From Cellulophaga sp. RHA19 (GTDB lineage: Bacteria; Bacteroidota; Bacteroidia; Flavobacteriales; Flavobacteriaceae): DNA of 64,000 nucleotides. The stretch lies in the NCBI RefSeq assembly GCF_002813425.1, contig NZ_PHUL01000001.1, positions 2,797,001 to 2,861,000 on the forward strand. Direction: 5' to 3'. The translations under genes and the position numbers were made by a program. Positions within the stretch are counted from its first letter, which is position 1, and every line of letters starts with the position of its first letter. A model generated the notes under the pieces. That model made no database searches. It had not been told where the DNA came from and saw only the letters and a list, made by a program, of their open reading frames with translations. Positions 16,371 to 24,908 of this stretch are shown in pieces.

Positions 16371-18698
16371 ATGAGTATTACTACACTAAATACAAATCCA
16401 GATTTATCCTTAAAGCACTACACAAGGTTACTAATTGCATTTGCTTGTGTGTTATTAATCTTGTCCTTATACCAATATATTGTGCTTTACAATAGAGGTA
16501 TAATTAGCAGTGTTTTTAGTATTAGTTTTTTGCTAAGTATTACTCATCATGTTGGTTTTGCTGCATTTGTTGGCTTGCTACTTGTGGCGCCTTACTATTA
16601 CTTAGAAAAATCTAAATATTCTAGAGGCTACAGATTTACATTTTTTATTTTAATTATTTTACTAGCCTTAGAGTGTTTTTTAGTTTTATATTTTACAAGA
16701 GCATATATACCCTTAGGAGCTAACATATTAAATTATGGTTTTTTAGATTTAAAAACAGCAATAAATAGTAATGTTGTAGTTCCATTTCTTTTTTTATTAA
16801 TGTTTATCATAATAGTTTTATTGTTTTATGGCTTGTATTTAATTACATCAAAATACTACCATTATGTAAATAAAATGTTTCCATTCACCTTTTTTTTACT
16901 TACCGTTTTTGTAGCGTCTATGTTTATGTCTGGGCAACCAATAAACCAAAATAAGACCCAATACTTAGCTGTAAATTTATTTGAAAACTTTATGGAGGAT
17001 GATAGTTACTTTGACAATAAAAATAATCCGCCTTATCCTTTACTAAAAACAGCAAAAAACGATTATAGCTTAGGAGGTAATTTTAATTTATCAACCAAAA
17101 AGCCAAATATTGTAATAGTAATGGTAAATGGTTTGGGTAAGGATTTTGTTGGTAAAGAATCTGTTTATAATGGATTTGCACCTTTTTTAGATTCGCTAGC
17201 ACAAAAATCTCTTTACTGGAAAAATTGTTTTAGTACAACAGCAAAAAGTTTTGGTGCTTTACCAGCTATTATAGGCTCTTTACCTTATGGTAAGCAGGGT
17301 TTTATGAGTATTCCTAAACCTATAAACCGTTTAACACTATTTGGTATTTTAAAAAATAATGGGTACGCCACAGCCTATTTACAAGGTACAAATAGCTCTT
17401 TTAATAATGTAGATAATTTTTTACAACAAGAGCAAGTAGACTTAGTTATAGATCGCAGCTATTTTGGTGCAAAATATATGCTTTCTCCCAAAGATAAAGC
17501 TGGCGAATCTATAGGTTATCCAGACAAGGAGTTATTTAAAAAGAGTTTTAATACTCCCAGAAATAATAACAAACCAAAATTAGAGGTGTATTTAACAACT
17601 TCATTAAAAGAGCCTTTTTTAATACCTAATAAGTCTAATTTTATAGATAAAGTAACAAATATATTAGCAAGGTCTAAGGCATCAGAACATATAAAAAAGC
17701 AGCAGAACAATAATAAAGATGTTATGGCTAGTATTTTATATACAGATACTTCATTAAAATACTTTATAGAGTCATATAAAAATAAAGAAGAATTTAAAAA
17801 TACCATATTTATAATTACAGGAACACATAGGTTATTAGAGTTACCCGTAAATAATGAGTTGTCAAAGTATAACGTACCATTATTAATATATAGTCCAATG
17901 TTAAAGGCACCAAAAAAAATAGAATCTATTACATCTCATTTAGATATTACCCCATCTTTAACAGGACTAATGGTTAATAAATACAAAATAAGTGTGCCTA
18001 AAAAAGTAGCTTGGTTGGGAGAGACTTTACCTTTACAGACTACATTTAAAGCCAACAGAAGCGTGCCTTTAATGCGCGCTAAAAACCAAATAGAGGAATA
18101 TTTATATCAAAATTATTTTTATTCTTCAGGAACAACTTTTAAGGTTGATGACAATCTATATCTAACACAAAGTGAAAACGATAGTGTATATGCAGCTCTT
18201 AAAAGGTTTAGATCTATAAATGCTTACGTAACAAAATACGATAAACTTTTACCACAGAATTTAGCTGTTTTTAATATTAAAAACATTGTGTTTACTGAAG
18301 AGGATAAAATATGGATTAACAGTGTTTTAAACGGGCAAAGTTTTGATAGTGCTTATAAAACGGCACAAAAAATGGCTTTTAATGGTAAAACTGAAGACGC
18401 TTTACGCTTGTGTAACTACATTATACAAGAAATTCCTAGCCATATTGATGCTAAAATATTAAAAGGCAGAATTAAGTCTTGGAGTAAAAATTATGATGAA
18501 GCAGAAAAGATACTATTAAAATGCATTGCTACAAATCCTACATATGCAGATAGTTATAATGCTTTACTTGATGTTTACTTTTGGTCTAATCAAAATAATA
18601 AAATTAAAGAAATAGAGTCTATAATTATAAAAAACGATGTAAAAGACAAAAGCCTGTCATTAAAAATAGAAAGAGCACATACAGAACTTACAAAATAA
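16371..18698 (+). CDS. Membrane sulfatase-fold protein with TPR tail; metal ligands altered
   Basis: 775 residues. Four to five membrane helices (~20-185), an alkaline-phosphatase/sulfatase-like domain (~243-540: NIVIVMVNGLG, FSTTAKSFGALPAIIGS, ITGTHRLLEL, SHLDITPSLTGLM), and a C-terminal part with TPR helices (~665-750). The layout is like LTA-synthase-type phosphoglycerol transferases. Two expected metal ligands look changed: Asn253 where the family has Glu/Asp, and Thr485 before His486 where DH is usual. Either it is a pseudoenzyme that holds or guides the polymer, or it uses another metal arrangement. It lies between the glycosyltransferase and the outer membrane protein, and its TPR could bind the latter in the periplasm (inference). 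Confidence 0.82.
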   Translation: MSITTLNTNPDLSLKHYTRLLIAFACVLLILSLYQYIVLYNRGIISSVFSISFLLSITHHVGFAAFVGLLLVAPYYYLEKSKYSRGYRFTFFILIILLALECFLVLYFTRAYIPLGANILNYGFLDLKTAINSNVVVPFLFLLMFIIIVLLFYGLYLITSKYYHYVNKMFPFTFFLLTVFVASMFMSGQPINQNKTQYLAVNLFENFMEDDSYFDNKNNPPYPLLKTAKNDYSLGGNFNLSTKKPNIVIVMVNGLGKDFVGKESVYNGFAPFLDSLAQKSLYWKNCFSTTAKSFGALPAIIGSLPYGKQGFMSIPKPINRLTLFGILKNNGYATAYLQGTNSSFNNVDNFLQQEQVDLVIDRSYFGAKYMLSPKDKAGESIGYPDKELFKKSFNTPRNNNKPKLEVYLTTSLKEPFLIPNKSNFIDKVTNILARSKASEHIKKQQNNNKDVMASILYTDTSLKYFIESYKNKEEFKNTIFIITGTHRLLELPVNNELSKYNVPLLIYSPMLKAPKKIESITSHLDITPSLTGLMVNKYKISVPKKVAWLGETLPLQTTFKANRSVPLMRAKNQIEEYLYQNYFYSSGTTFKVDDNLYLTQSENDSVYAALKRFRSINAYVTKYDKLLPQNLAVFNIKNIVFTEEDKIWINSVLNGQSFDSAYKTAQKMAFNGKTEDALRLCNYIIQEIPSHIDAKILKGRIKSWSKNYDEAEKILLKCIATNPTYADSYNALLDVYFWSNQNNKIKEIESIIIKNDVKDKSLSLKIERAHTELTK

Positions 18699-18729
18699 GC
18701 GTTATACCTACAACTACCTTTTATAACAT

Positions 18730-19959
18730 ATGAAGTTTCCCAAATACATAGTTTTACTTTTTTTATTGATTAATACAGTAGGTATTTGTCAAAGTAAATA
18801 CAAAGGAGACCCAGATGTATCTTTTAATGTTGCACGTCAATTAGCTTTTAATAATAAACGAGAACAAGCAAGAGACACATTAAAACTTATACTAAGCAAA
18901 TATCCAAATTACACAGATGTACAAAATTTATTAGCCAAAACTTTAACTTGGGATGCTAATTACAACCAAGCCAGACTAATTTTTAATGAGATAATTACAA
19001 GAGATAAAAGTAACATAGAAGTTTGGGTAGCCGCAATAAAAAATGAAATGTATGCTAAAAACTATAATATAGCTATTGGATTAGCCAATAAAGGATTAAA
19101 ATCTATACCAGGAAATAAAGATTTAATTGCGTTAAAAAATGATGCCCTAACTGAAATAGAAAAAACAAATGTGGTTAATCAAGATTTAGCACAAACTATA
19201 GAACAAGAAGAACAATTAGAAACTGAAAGTAAAAATGCAATTTTAATAACAGCAGAGGCACAGTCTTTTAACAAAGTATATAGTACAATGTCTATTGCTA
19301 GTATTGCTTATAAACGCACTACTAAATACGGAGATGTAATACCAACAATTAATTATAGTAACAGGTTTAATACAAATGGTGTGCAGTTTCAATTAGATGC
19401 ATACCCCAAAATTGGTGAAAAAATGTATGCTTATACGAGCTATGCATTTTCAGATTCAGAAATTTTCCCTTCCCATAGAATAGGAGGTGAGTTGTACAGG
19501 TCTCTACCAAAGTCCTTAGAAGTATCTGTAGGTGCACGCTATTTAGAATTTAGTGGTAAAAATGCAACGGTATTAACCGGTTCTGTTAGTTGGTATCCGG
19601 GCAACTATTATTTATCATGGAGACCTTACGTAAACCCTAGTAATGATGGTTCTGTAAGTTTTTCTAATAGTTTTACGGCTCGTAGGTATTTAAAAGACAA
19701 ATACAATTATTTAGATGTACAGTTTGGTTTGGGGTTTTCTCCAGAAACTACACAGTTAACAGAAAATAATGTTTTACTATCTGAGTCTATTTTTTACTTA
19801 GAGTCACAAGATATTGCGCTAACCTATAATTTTACAGTAAAAAGTACCAATAATATACTAGCAGCAACAGTAGGTTTAACAAGGCAAGAATTAATTTTTA
19901 CTTCTAATGAGTTTTATTTGGCGGTAACTGGTAGGTTAAAATATCAATTTAATTGGTAA
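18730..19959 (+). CDS. TPR plus YaiO-type outer membrane beta-barrel protein
   Basis: 409 residues. Signal peptide MKFPKYIVLLFLLINTVGICQ; TPR-like helices at ~30-150 (VARQLAFNNKREQARDTL, PNYTDVQNLLAKTLTWDANYNQARLIF); then a beta-rich C-terminal half (~175-409) ending in an aromatic residue (YQFNW), as outer membrane barrels do. I recognise the YaiO-type barrel. The TPR-then-barrel order is that of PgaA and similar polysaccharide export porins, so this is the likely exit pore for the polymer made by the GT2 enzyme. Last gene of the cluster, with a 31-base gap to the one before. Confidence 0.85.
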   Translation: MKFPKYIVLLFLLINTVGICQSKYKGDPDVSFNVARQLAFNNKREQARDTLKLILSKYPNYTDVQNLLAKTLTWDANYNQARLIFNEIITRDKSNIEVWVAAIKNEMYAKNYNIAIGLANKGLKSIPGNKDLIALKNDALTEIEKTNVVNQDLAQTIEQEEQLETESKNAILITAEAQSFNKVYSTMSIASIAYKRTTKYGDVIPTINYSNRFNTNGVQFQLDAYPKIGEKMYAYTSYAFSDSEIFPSHRIGGELYRSLPKSLEVSVGARYLEFSGKNATVLTGSVSWYPGNYYLSWRPYVNPSNDGSVSFSNSFTARRYLKDKYNYLDVQFGLGFSPETTQLTENNVLLSESIFYLESQDIALTYNFTVKSTNNILAATVGLTRQELIFTSNEFYLAVTGRLKYQFNW

Positions 19960-19972
19960 TTATATTAAAGGT

Positions 19973-19990
19973 GATGTTTCACAACAAAAA
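19973..19990. repeat. Second copy of the GTTTCACAACA motif
   Basis: GATGTTTCACAAC followed by an A run, a partial copy of the palindrome at 10818-10830. It lies 13 bases after the stop of the beta-barrel gene and before the first tiny LNEIL gene. It may be an operator for the small genes or chance. Confidence 0.3.
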
Positions 19991-20076
19991 AGAATAAGTT
20001 CACCACATTTAATTGTCACACCCAAAGTGTTTCTGTAGTTTTAGACCAGATTAGAAACCCAAATAACCTACTTATT

Positions 20077-20175
20077 ATGTTATACGATACTTACGGAGAA
20101 GAATACCTAAACTTCTTACATGATTTAAACGAAATTTTAAGTCTTAATGAATTAATAGAATTAGATTACATATAA
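20077..20175 (+). CDS. Tiny LNEIL-motif protein, copy 1 (32 residues)
   Basis: ATG at 20077, TAA at 20173-20175. The middle reads YLNFLHDLNEILSLNELIELDY. It is acidic and likely one or two amphipathic helices, with no signal or membrane segment. It shares the pattern YL.F...LNEILS...L.Y with a second ORF 51 bases downstream, while codons differ, including AGT against TCA for the shared Ser, which speaks for selection on the protein. It is directly downstream of the exopolysaccharide cluster and could be a small regulator or adaptor of it; this is inference. No known family comes to mind. Confidence 0.55.
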   Translation: MLYDTYGEEYLNFLHDLNEILSLNELIELDYI

Positions 20176-20226
20176 GTTTTATTCTTGTTTCTATACATTT
20201 AATAAACCCCAAAAAAATCTTTTGTT

Positions 20227-20322
20227 ATGGCAAACCAAAACAACTCGGCTTACTTATCATTTGTAGAGAGCCTAAATGAAATTTTATCAGAAGTAAATAT
20301 TACAAAACTAAATTATTCTTAG
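20227..20322 (+). CDS. Tiny LNEIL-motif protein, copy 2 (31 residues)
   Basis: ATG at 20227, TAG at 20320-20322. The core is YLSFVESLNEILSEVNITKLNY, aligned without gaps to the first copy (YLNFLHDLNEILSLNELIELDY). It is preceded by an A-rich stretch (CCCCAAAAAAATC) that may help initiation. It ends 23 bases before the terminator shared with rpoD. Together the two ORFs fill the otherwise geneless 19960-20404 gap. Confidence 0.55.
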   Translation: MANQNNSAYLSFVESLNEILSEVNITKLNYS

Positions 20323-20345
20323 TTAGGTATTTACATTGAAAAAAA

Positions 20346-20390
20346 TCATAAAAAAAGGAGCAACTGTATTAGTTACTCCTTTTTTTATGA
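20346..20390. terminator. Bidirectional terminator between the LNEIL genes and rpoD
   Basis: A 20-bp stem with one mismatch: left arm 20346-20365 (TCATA, A run, GGAGCAACT), loop GTATT, right arm 20371-20390 (AGTTACTCC, T run, ATGA). A and T tracts on both sides let it work on either strand. Confidence 0.88.
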
Positions 20391-20404
20391 TATAAAACTA
20401 AAGC

Positions 20405-21268
20405 TTATCCCAAATATGTTTTTAAGATTTTGCTTCTAGAGTTATGTTTTAATTTACGAATTGCTTTTTCTCTAATTTGCCTAACACGCTCACGTGTTAA
20501 ATCAAAAATCTGACCTATTTCTTCTAAAGTCATAGAATGTTTATCACCTATACCGTAATATAATTTAACAACATCTGCTTCTCTAGGAGATAAAGTTTCT
20601 AATGCTCTATTAATCTCTGTATTTAAAGATTGATGCATTAATTTTTCATCTGGGTTAGGAGATTCTCCGTATTTAATAACATCGTATAAGTTAGAGTCTT
20701 CGCCTTCTTTAAAAGGTGCATCCATAGATACGTGTCTTCCAGAGTTTTTCATAGACTGCTTAACCTCACTAACAGACAATTCCAATTCTTTTGCAATTTC
20801 TTCTGCAGAAGGAGGTCTTTCATGTGTTTGTTCTAAATAAGAAAAAGCCTTTTTTATCTTATTAATAGATCCAATTTTATTTAATGGCAAACGCACAATT
20901 CTAGACTGCTCAGCTAAGGCTTGTAAAATAGACTGTCTAATCCACCAAACGGCATAAGAAATAAACTTAAAACCTCTAGTTTCATCAAATCTTTTAGCAG
21001 CTTTAACCAAGCCAACGTTACCTTCATTAATTAAATCTGGTAATTTTAAGCCTTGGTTTTGATATTGTTTAGCAACAGACACAACAAATCTTAAGTTTGC
21101 ATTTGTTAATTTTTCTAGGGCAGCCTCATCACCTGCACGTATTCTTTGAGCTAACTCTACTTCTTCATTTGCAGTAATTAGATCTATTTTGCTGATATCT
21201 TGCAGGTATTTGTCTAATGATTTTGATTCTCTGTTAGTTACCTGTTTGATGATCTTTAGTTGCCTCAT
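20405..21268 (-). CDS. rpoD: RNA polymerase primary sigma factor RpoD (Bacteroidota type)
   Basis: 287 residues, the short form usual in Bacteroidota, without the long N-terminal regions of E. coli sigma-70. Region 1.2: [16 protein letters not shown]; region 2: [58 protein letters not shown]; region 3: [18 protein letters not shown]; region 4: [44 protein letters not shown]. It directs RNA polymerase to housekeeping promoters of the -33/-7 type seen in this window. It stands alone, with a 209-base upstream gap. Confidence 0.96.
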   Translation of the reverse strand: MRQLKIIKQVTNRESKSLDKYLQDISKIDLITANEEVELAQRIRAGDEAALEKLTNANLRFVVSVAKQYQNQGLKLPDLINEGNVGLVKAAKRFDETRGFKFISYAVWWIRQSILQALAEQSRIVRLPLNKIGSINKIKKAFSYLEQTHERPPSAEEIAKELELSVSEVKQSMKNSGRHVSMDAPFKEGEDSNLYDVIKYGESPNPDEKLMHQSLNTEINRALETLSPREADVVKLYYGIGDKHSMTLEEIGQIFDLTRERVRQIREKAIRKLKHNSRSKILKTYLG

Positions 21269-21477
21269 ATATCTGTTCTGTTAATTTAAAGTTTAAAGGT
21301 ACAGTATACATTTTAAAATGTTATTTTCCAAACATTTAACATATACTTTATACATTACTTATAAATAAAATACTTACCTTTTTAAATATCAATGTTTTTA
21401 AGACCAAAAAGGTTTTAAATATATTTCTTTAATTTTTTGATTTATTTGGTAACTTTCCGCAATTATAGATTTTTTGT

Positions 21478-21987
21478 ATGAGTAAAAGAGCTTTAAAAAA
21501 GTATTTATCAGAATTAAAAAAAGGAGAATTAGAAGAACAACTTTTAGGGTTGTATGAAAAATTTCCGGCTGTTAAAGCATACTACAGCTTTGTTTTTAAT
21601 CCAAAGGAAGAAAAACTGGTACAAGAAGCTAAATTAAAAATAGGTAATGAGTATTTTCCTGTAAAACGCAAACGCCCCAGAGCTCGTAGATCTGTAGCTC
21701 AAAAATACATTAAAAACTTTTTGTTATTAGGTGTAGATGCTCCTTTGGTAGCAGATGTTATGCTATATAATATAGAAATAGCACAGGAGTTTGCACAGCA
21801 CAAAAACGTGCCAGATGCTTTTTATAAAAGTATGCTTAATTCTTTTGAGCAAGCTGTACAGTATGTAGCAGTTAATGCAATTTTACCAGAGTTTAAAGAC
21901 CGTATTTTAGTTATTTACAAGCATACGCAAGACAATAATTGGATGTTTCAAGACGGTTTTTCTAGAGCTTTAGATAGTATAGACTAA
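21478..21987 (+). CDS. DUF6155 family protein
   Basis: 169 residues, soluble and helical. The N-terminus MSKRALKKYLSELKKGELEEQLLGLYEKFPAVKAYYSF and the basic stretch PVKRKRPRARRSVAQKYIKNFLLLG are what I know from the DUF6155 family of Bacteroidota. No activity is known to me; the Arg/Lys patch could bind nucleic acid. It stands alone, divergent from rpoD. The 21988-22136 gap has no recognised element. Confidence 0.8.
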   Translation: MSKRALKKYLSELKKGELEEQLLGLYEKFPAVKAYYSFVFNPKEEKLVQEAKLKIGNEYFPVKRKRPRARRSVAQKYIKNFLLLGVDAPLVADVMLYNIEIAQEFAQHKNVPDAFYKSMLNSFEQAVQYVAVNAILPEFKDRILVIYKHTQDNNWMFQDGFSRALDSID

Positions 21988-22136
21988 GCGCTAGGCTGCC
22001 TATTTAACAGCACTTTTTATCAGTTTTATGCTTTTAAGTTTTCTTAAAGCACAAAAATCGACTAATTTAGCAAGGTTTATTTTTAAACTTAAATACATCG
22101 TTTTTCTACGATTAATTACAAAATAGGTTATCCCAT

Positions 22137-23648
22137 TTGGAAGAACAAAAGACAACTACAGAAAAAACATTATACGACTATCAGCAGGAAGATTTAAGTA
22201 AAATATTTACTTATTTTGATGAAAATCCTCCTGGTACAAACCTGTTGTATCAATTGCCTACTGGTGGCGGAAAAACTGTTGTTTTTTCTGAAATAGCCCG
22301 TAGATATATAGCACAAAAAAACAAAAAAGTTGTTGTGCTTACCCATAGAATTGAGTTAAGCGCACAAACATCTAAAATGTTAGATAGTTTTGGCGTACAT
22401 AACAAAGTAATAAATAGTAGTGTAAAAGATTTAAACGATCAAGATAGTTACAAATGCTTTGTAGCTATGGTAGAAACTTTAAATAACAGGCTACAAGAAG
22501 AGAACGTGGAGCTAAAGGACATTGGACTTGTAATTATTGATGAAGCCCATTATAACTCTTTTCGTAAGCTATTTAAATACTTTAAAGATTCGTCTATACT
22601 TGGTGTAACAGCAACGCCGCTTAGTTCTAATATTAAGCTACCAATGAAAGACAATTATAAAAAGTTAATTATTGGCGAGTCTATAAAGTCGTTAATTAGC
22701 AGAAACTTTTTGTCTAGTGCCAACCAGTATAGTTATGATGTAGGTTTAAAAACTTTAAAACTAGGTATTAATGGAGATTATACTGTTAAATCTTCAGATG
22801 AGTTATACAGTAACCAAACAATGCAAGGCAAGCTATTGTCTTCTTATGAAGAGCTAGCAAAAGGTACAAAAACCTTAATATTTAACAACGGTATTAGCAC
22901 ATCATACTACGTGTATGAAACCTTTAAAAAAGCTGGGTATAATATTCGCCATTTAGATAATAAAAATTCGGCATCAGAACGTAAAGAAATTTTAGAGTGG
23001 TTTTCTACAACACCAGATGCTATATTAACATCGGTTAGTATATTAACCACTGGTTTTGATGAGCCTACAGTAGAAACCATAATCCTAAATAGGGCTACAC
23101 GGTCTTTAACATTGTATTTTCAGATGATTGGTCGTGGTTCTCGTGTAACAGGTACCAAAGAAGAATTTACGGTTATAGATTTAGGTAACAATACCAAAAG
23201 ATTTGGGTTGTGGAGTGAACCTATAGATTGGCAAGAAATTTTTCATTTTCCTGATTTCTTCTTAGAAAATATTAAGAATGATGAAGAAATAGAGCGCGAT
23301 TTTGTTTACGAAATGCCTCAGGCCTTACGAGATGAATTTTCTAAATCTGAAAACATATTTTTTGATATTAAAGCCGAATATAAAGATGCTTTTGCGAAAG
23401 GATTAAAATCTAAATCGGTCTTAGAAAAAAGTATAGAACAACACGCAAAAATATGCGTAGAAAATAGCGAAGATGTTTTTGATGCACGTATCTTGGCCAA
23501 AAAGCTTAAAGAAGAGATACAATTTAGAGTAAGACAATACTCTTACTGTATAATGAATAATACAAAAAACTATAAAGAATGGTTAGAGGAGGATTATGAG
23601 CGTAAATTACGACTTAGTATTTCTCAGAAATTTTCTTCTAAAATGTAA
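22137..23648 (+). CDS. SF2 DEAH-type helicase (ComFA/type III res-like)
   Basis: 503 residues from TTG at 22137; no ATG lies in the early frame. Motif I QLPTGGGKTVVFSE, Ia VVLTHRIELSAQ, II IIDEAHYNSF (DEAH), III GVTATPLSS, IV-V TLIFNNGIS..., ILTTGFDEPTVE, VI QMIGRGSRV. Both RecA-like lobes are complete, and the C-terminal ~120 residues are unassigned. The build is that of the UvrB/type-III-restriction-like SF2 helicases acting on duplex DNA or RNA. No nuclease or methylase gene is adjacent, so a restriction role is not supported. The GT4 gene follows after 11 bases. Confidence 0.88.
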   Translation: MEEQKTTTEKTLYDYQQEDLSKIFTYFDENPPGTNLLYQLPTGGGKTVVFSEIARRYIAQKNKKVVVLTHRIELSAQTSKMLDSFGVHNKVINSSVKDLNDQDSYKCFVAMVETLNNRLQEENVELKDIGLVIIDEAHYNSFRKLFKYFKDSSILGVTATPLSSNIKLPMKDNYKKLIIGESIKSLISRNFLSSANQYSYDVGLKTLKLGINGDYTVKSSDELYSNQTMQGKLLSSYEELAKGTKTLIFNNGISTSYYVYETFKKAGYNIRHLDNKNSASERKEILEWFSTTPDAILTSVSILTTGFDEPTVETIILNRATRSLTLYFQMIGRGSRVTGTKEEFTVIDLGNNTKRFGLWSEPIDWQEIFHFPDFFLENIKNDEEIERDFVYEMPQALRDEFSKSENIFFDIKAEYKDAFAKGLKSKSVLEKSIEQHAKICVENSEDVFDARILAKKLKEEIQFRVRQYSYCIMNNTKNYKEWLEEDYERKLRLSISQKFSSKM

Positions 23649-23659
23649 ATTCTTCTAGC

Positions 23660-24895
23660 GTGAAAAATGTTTTATTTATTGGTTTTGTTTGGCCAGAGCC
23701 CACAACAACGGCAGCTGGTGGCAGAATTCTACAGCTTATTACATATTTTACACAACAAAACTATACAGTTACATTTGCTAGTACGGCAGCAAAATCTGTC
23801 TACTCTGTAGATTTTTCATCTTTAGGTGTGTTAGAAAAGCAAATACAGCTTAACAATACTAGTTTTGATGATTTTATAAACGATTTAAATCCAGATATTG
23901 TTGTTTTTGATCGGTTTTTAACTGAAGAACAGTTTGGCTGGCGAGTAGCACAAGTTGTGCCAAATGCAATACGAATTTTAGATACTGAAGATCTTCATTT
24001 TTTACGCAAAGCAAGAGAAGAAGCGTTTAAAAACGGAAAATTACAACCTACTGAAGAAGCATTAAAAAAATTAGAGATTACTAAGAGAGAAATTGCAAGT
24101 ATTTATCGCTCAGATTTTTCATTAGTAATATCAATGTATGAGGAGCAGTTGCTAAAAAACACCTTTAAAATAGACAGTTCTTTGCTATTACATCTTCCTT
24201 TTATGTTAGATGCTTATAGTAATACTGGTAATAGTTTTAAAAACAGGAAAGATTTTGTGTGTATTGGCAATGGAAAACACAAACCTAATGTAGATGCTGT
24301 TTTGTGGTTGCATAAAGAAATTTGGCCGCTAATACGCAAAGAGCTTCCAGAAGCAAAATTACATATTTATGGCGCCTATTTACCACAGCAGTTAACAGAA
24401 AAACACAATGCTAAAACAGGGTTTTTAGTACACGGTTGGGGAGAAGATGCAAACCAAATAATGCAACAAACTAAAGTAAATTTAGCCCCATTGCGGTTTG
24501 GAGCGGGCATAAAAGGTAAATTAATAGATGCTATGCGTAACGGAACACCAAGCGTAACTACTAAAATAGGGGCAGAGGGTATGTACGGTAATTTAGCTTG
24601 GAGCGGAGAAATTGCAGATACCGCAGCTAATTTTGCTACTAACGCTGTAAACTTATATACAAATGAAGCTGCTTGGTTACAAGCACAAAAAAACGGAGCG
24701 GAAATTCTAAATACCTATTATGCTAAGACTAATTTAGAAACCAAGTTATCTAATAAAATTAGTACTTTGCAAAAAGATTTAGAAAAACATAGAAATGCCA
24801 ATTTTATAGGCAGTTTACTACAGCACCATAGTATGATGAGCACAAAATACTTATCTAAATGGATTGCAGAAAAAGAACAAAAAAACGAAGTCTAA
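23660..24895 (+). CDS. Family-4 type glycosyltransferase (GT-B fold)
   Basis: 411 residues from GTG at 23660 (MKNVLFIGFVWPEP...). N-terminal Rossmann lobe with TTAAGGRILQLITYF, then a C-terminal lobe with FVCIGNGKHKPNVDAVLWL, AKLHIYGAYLPQQ, HGWGEDANQIMQQTKVNLAPLRFGAGIKGKLIDAMRNGTPSVTT, which is the donor-nucleotide site of GT4-like enzymes. It would transfer a sugar in the cytoplasm to a lipid- or protein-linked acceptor; donor and acceptor are unknown. It sits between a helicase gene and menB without other sugar genes nearby. Confidence 0.85.
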   Translation: MKNVLFIGFVWPEPTTTAAGGRILQLITYFTQQNYTVTFASTAAKSVYSVDFSSLGVLEKQIQLNNTSFDDFINDLNPDIVVFDRFLTEEQFGWRVAQVVPNAIRILDTEDLHFLRKAREEAFKNGKLQPTEEALKKLEITKREIASIYRSDFSLVISMYEEQLLKNTFKIDSSLLLHLPFMLDAYSNTGNSFKNRKDFVCIGNGKHKPNVDAVLWLHKEIWPLIRKELPEAKLHIYGAYLPQQLTEKHNAKTGFLVHGWGEDANQIMQQTKVNLAPLRFGAGIKGKLIDAMRNGTPSVTTKIGAEGMYGNLAWSGEIADTAANFATNAVNLYTNEAAWLQAQKNGAEILNTYYAKTNLETKLSNKISTLQKDLEKHRNANFIGSLLQHHSMMSTKYLSKWIAEKEQKNEV

Positions 24896-24908
24896 AAATA
24901 AGATTAAA

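Noticed and set aside
22137..23648. Restriction-modification subunit
   Set aside because: The helicase resembles type III res proteins, but there is no nuclease domain and no methyltransferase gene nearby.
24864..24908. Upstream ATG of menB giving a Lys-rich leader
   Set aside because: It lies inside the glycosyltransferase gene; MenB homology begins at the ATG at 24909.
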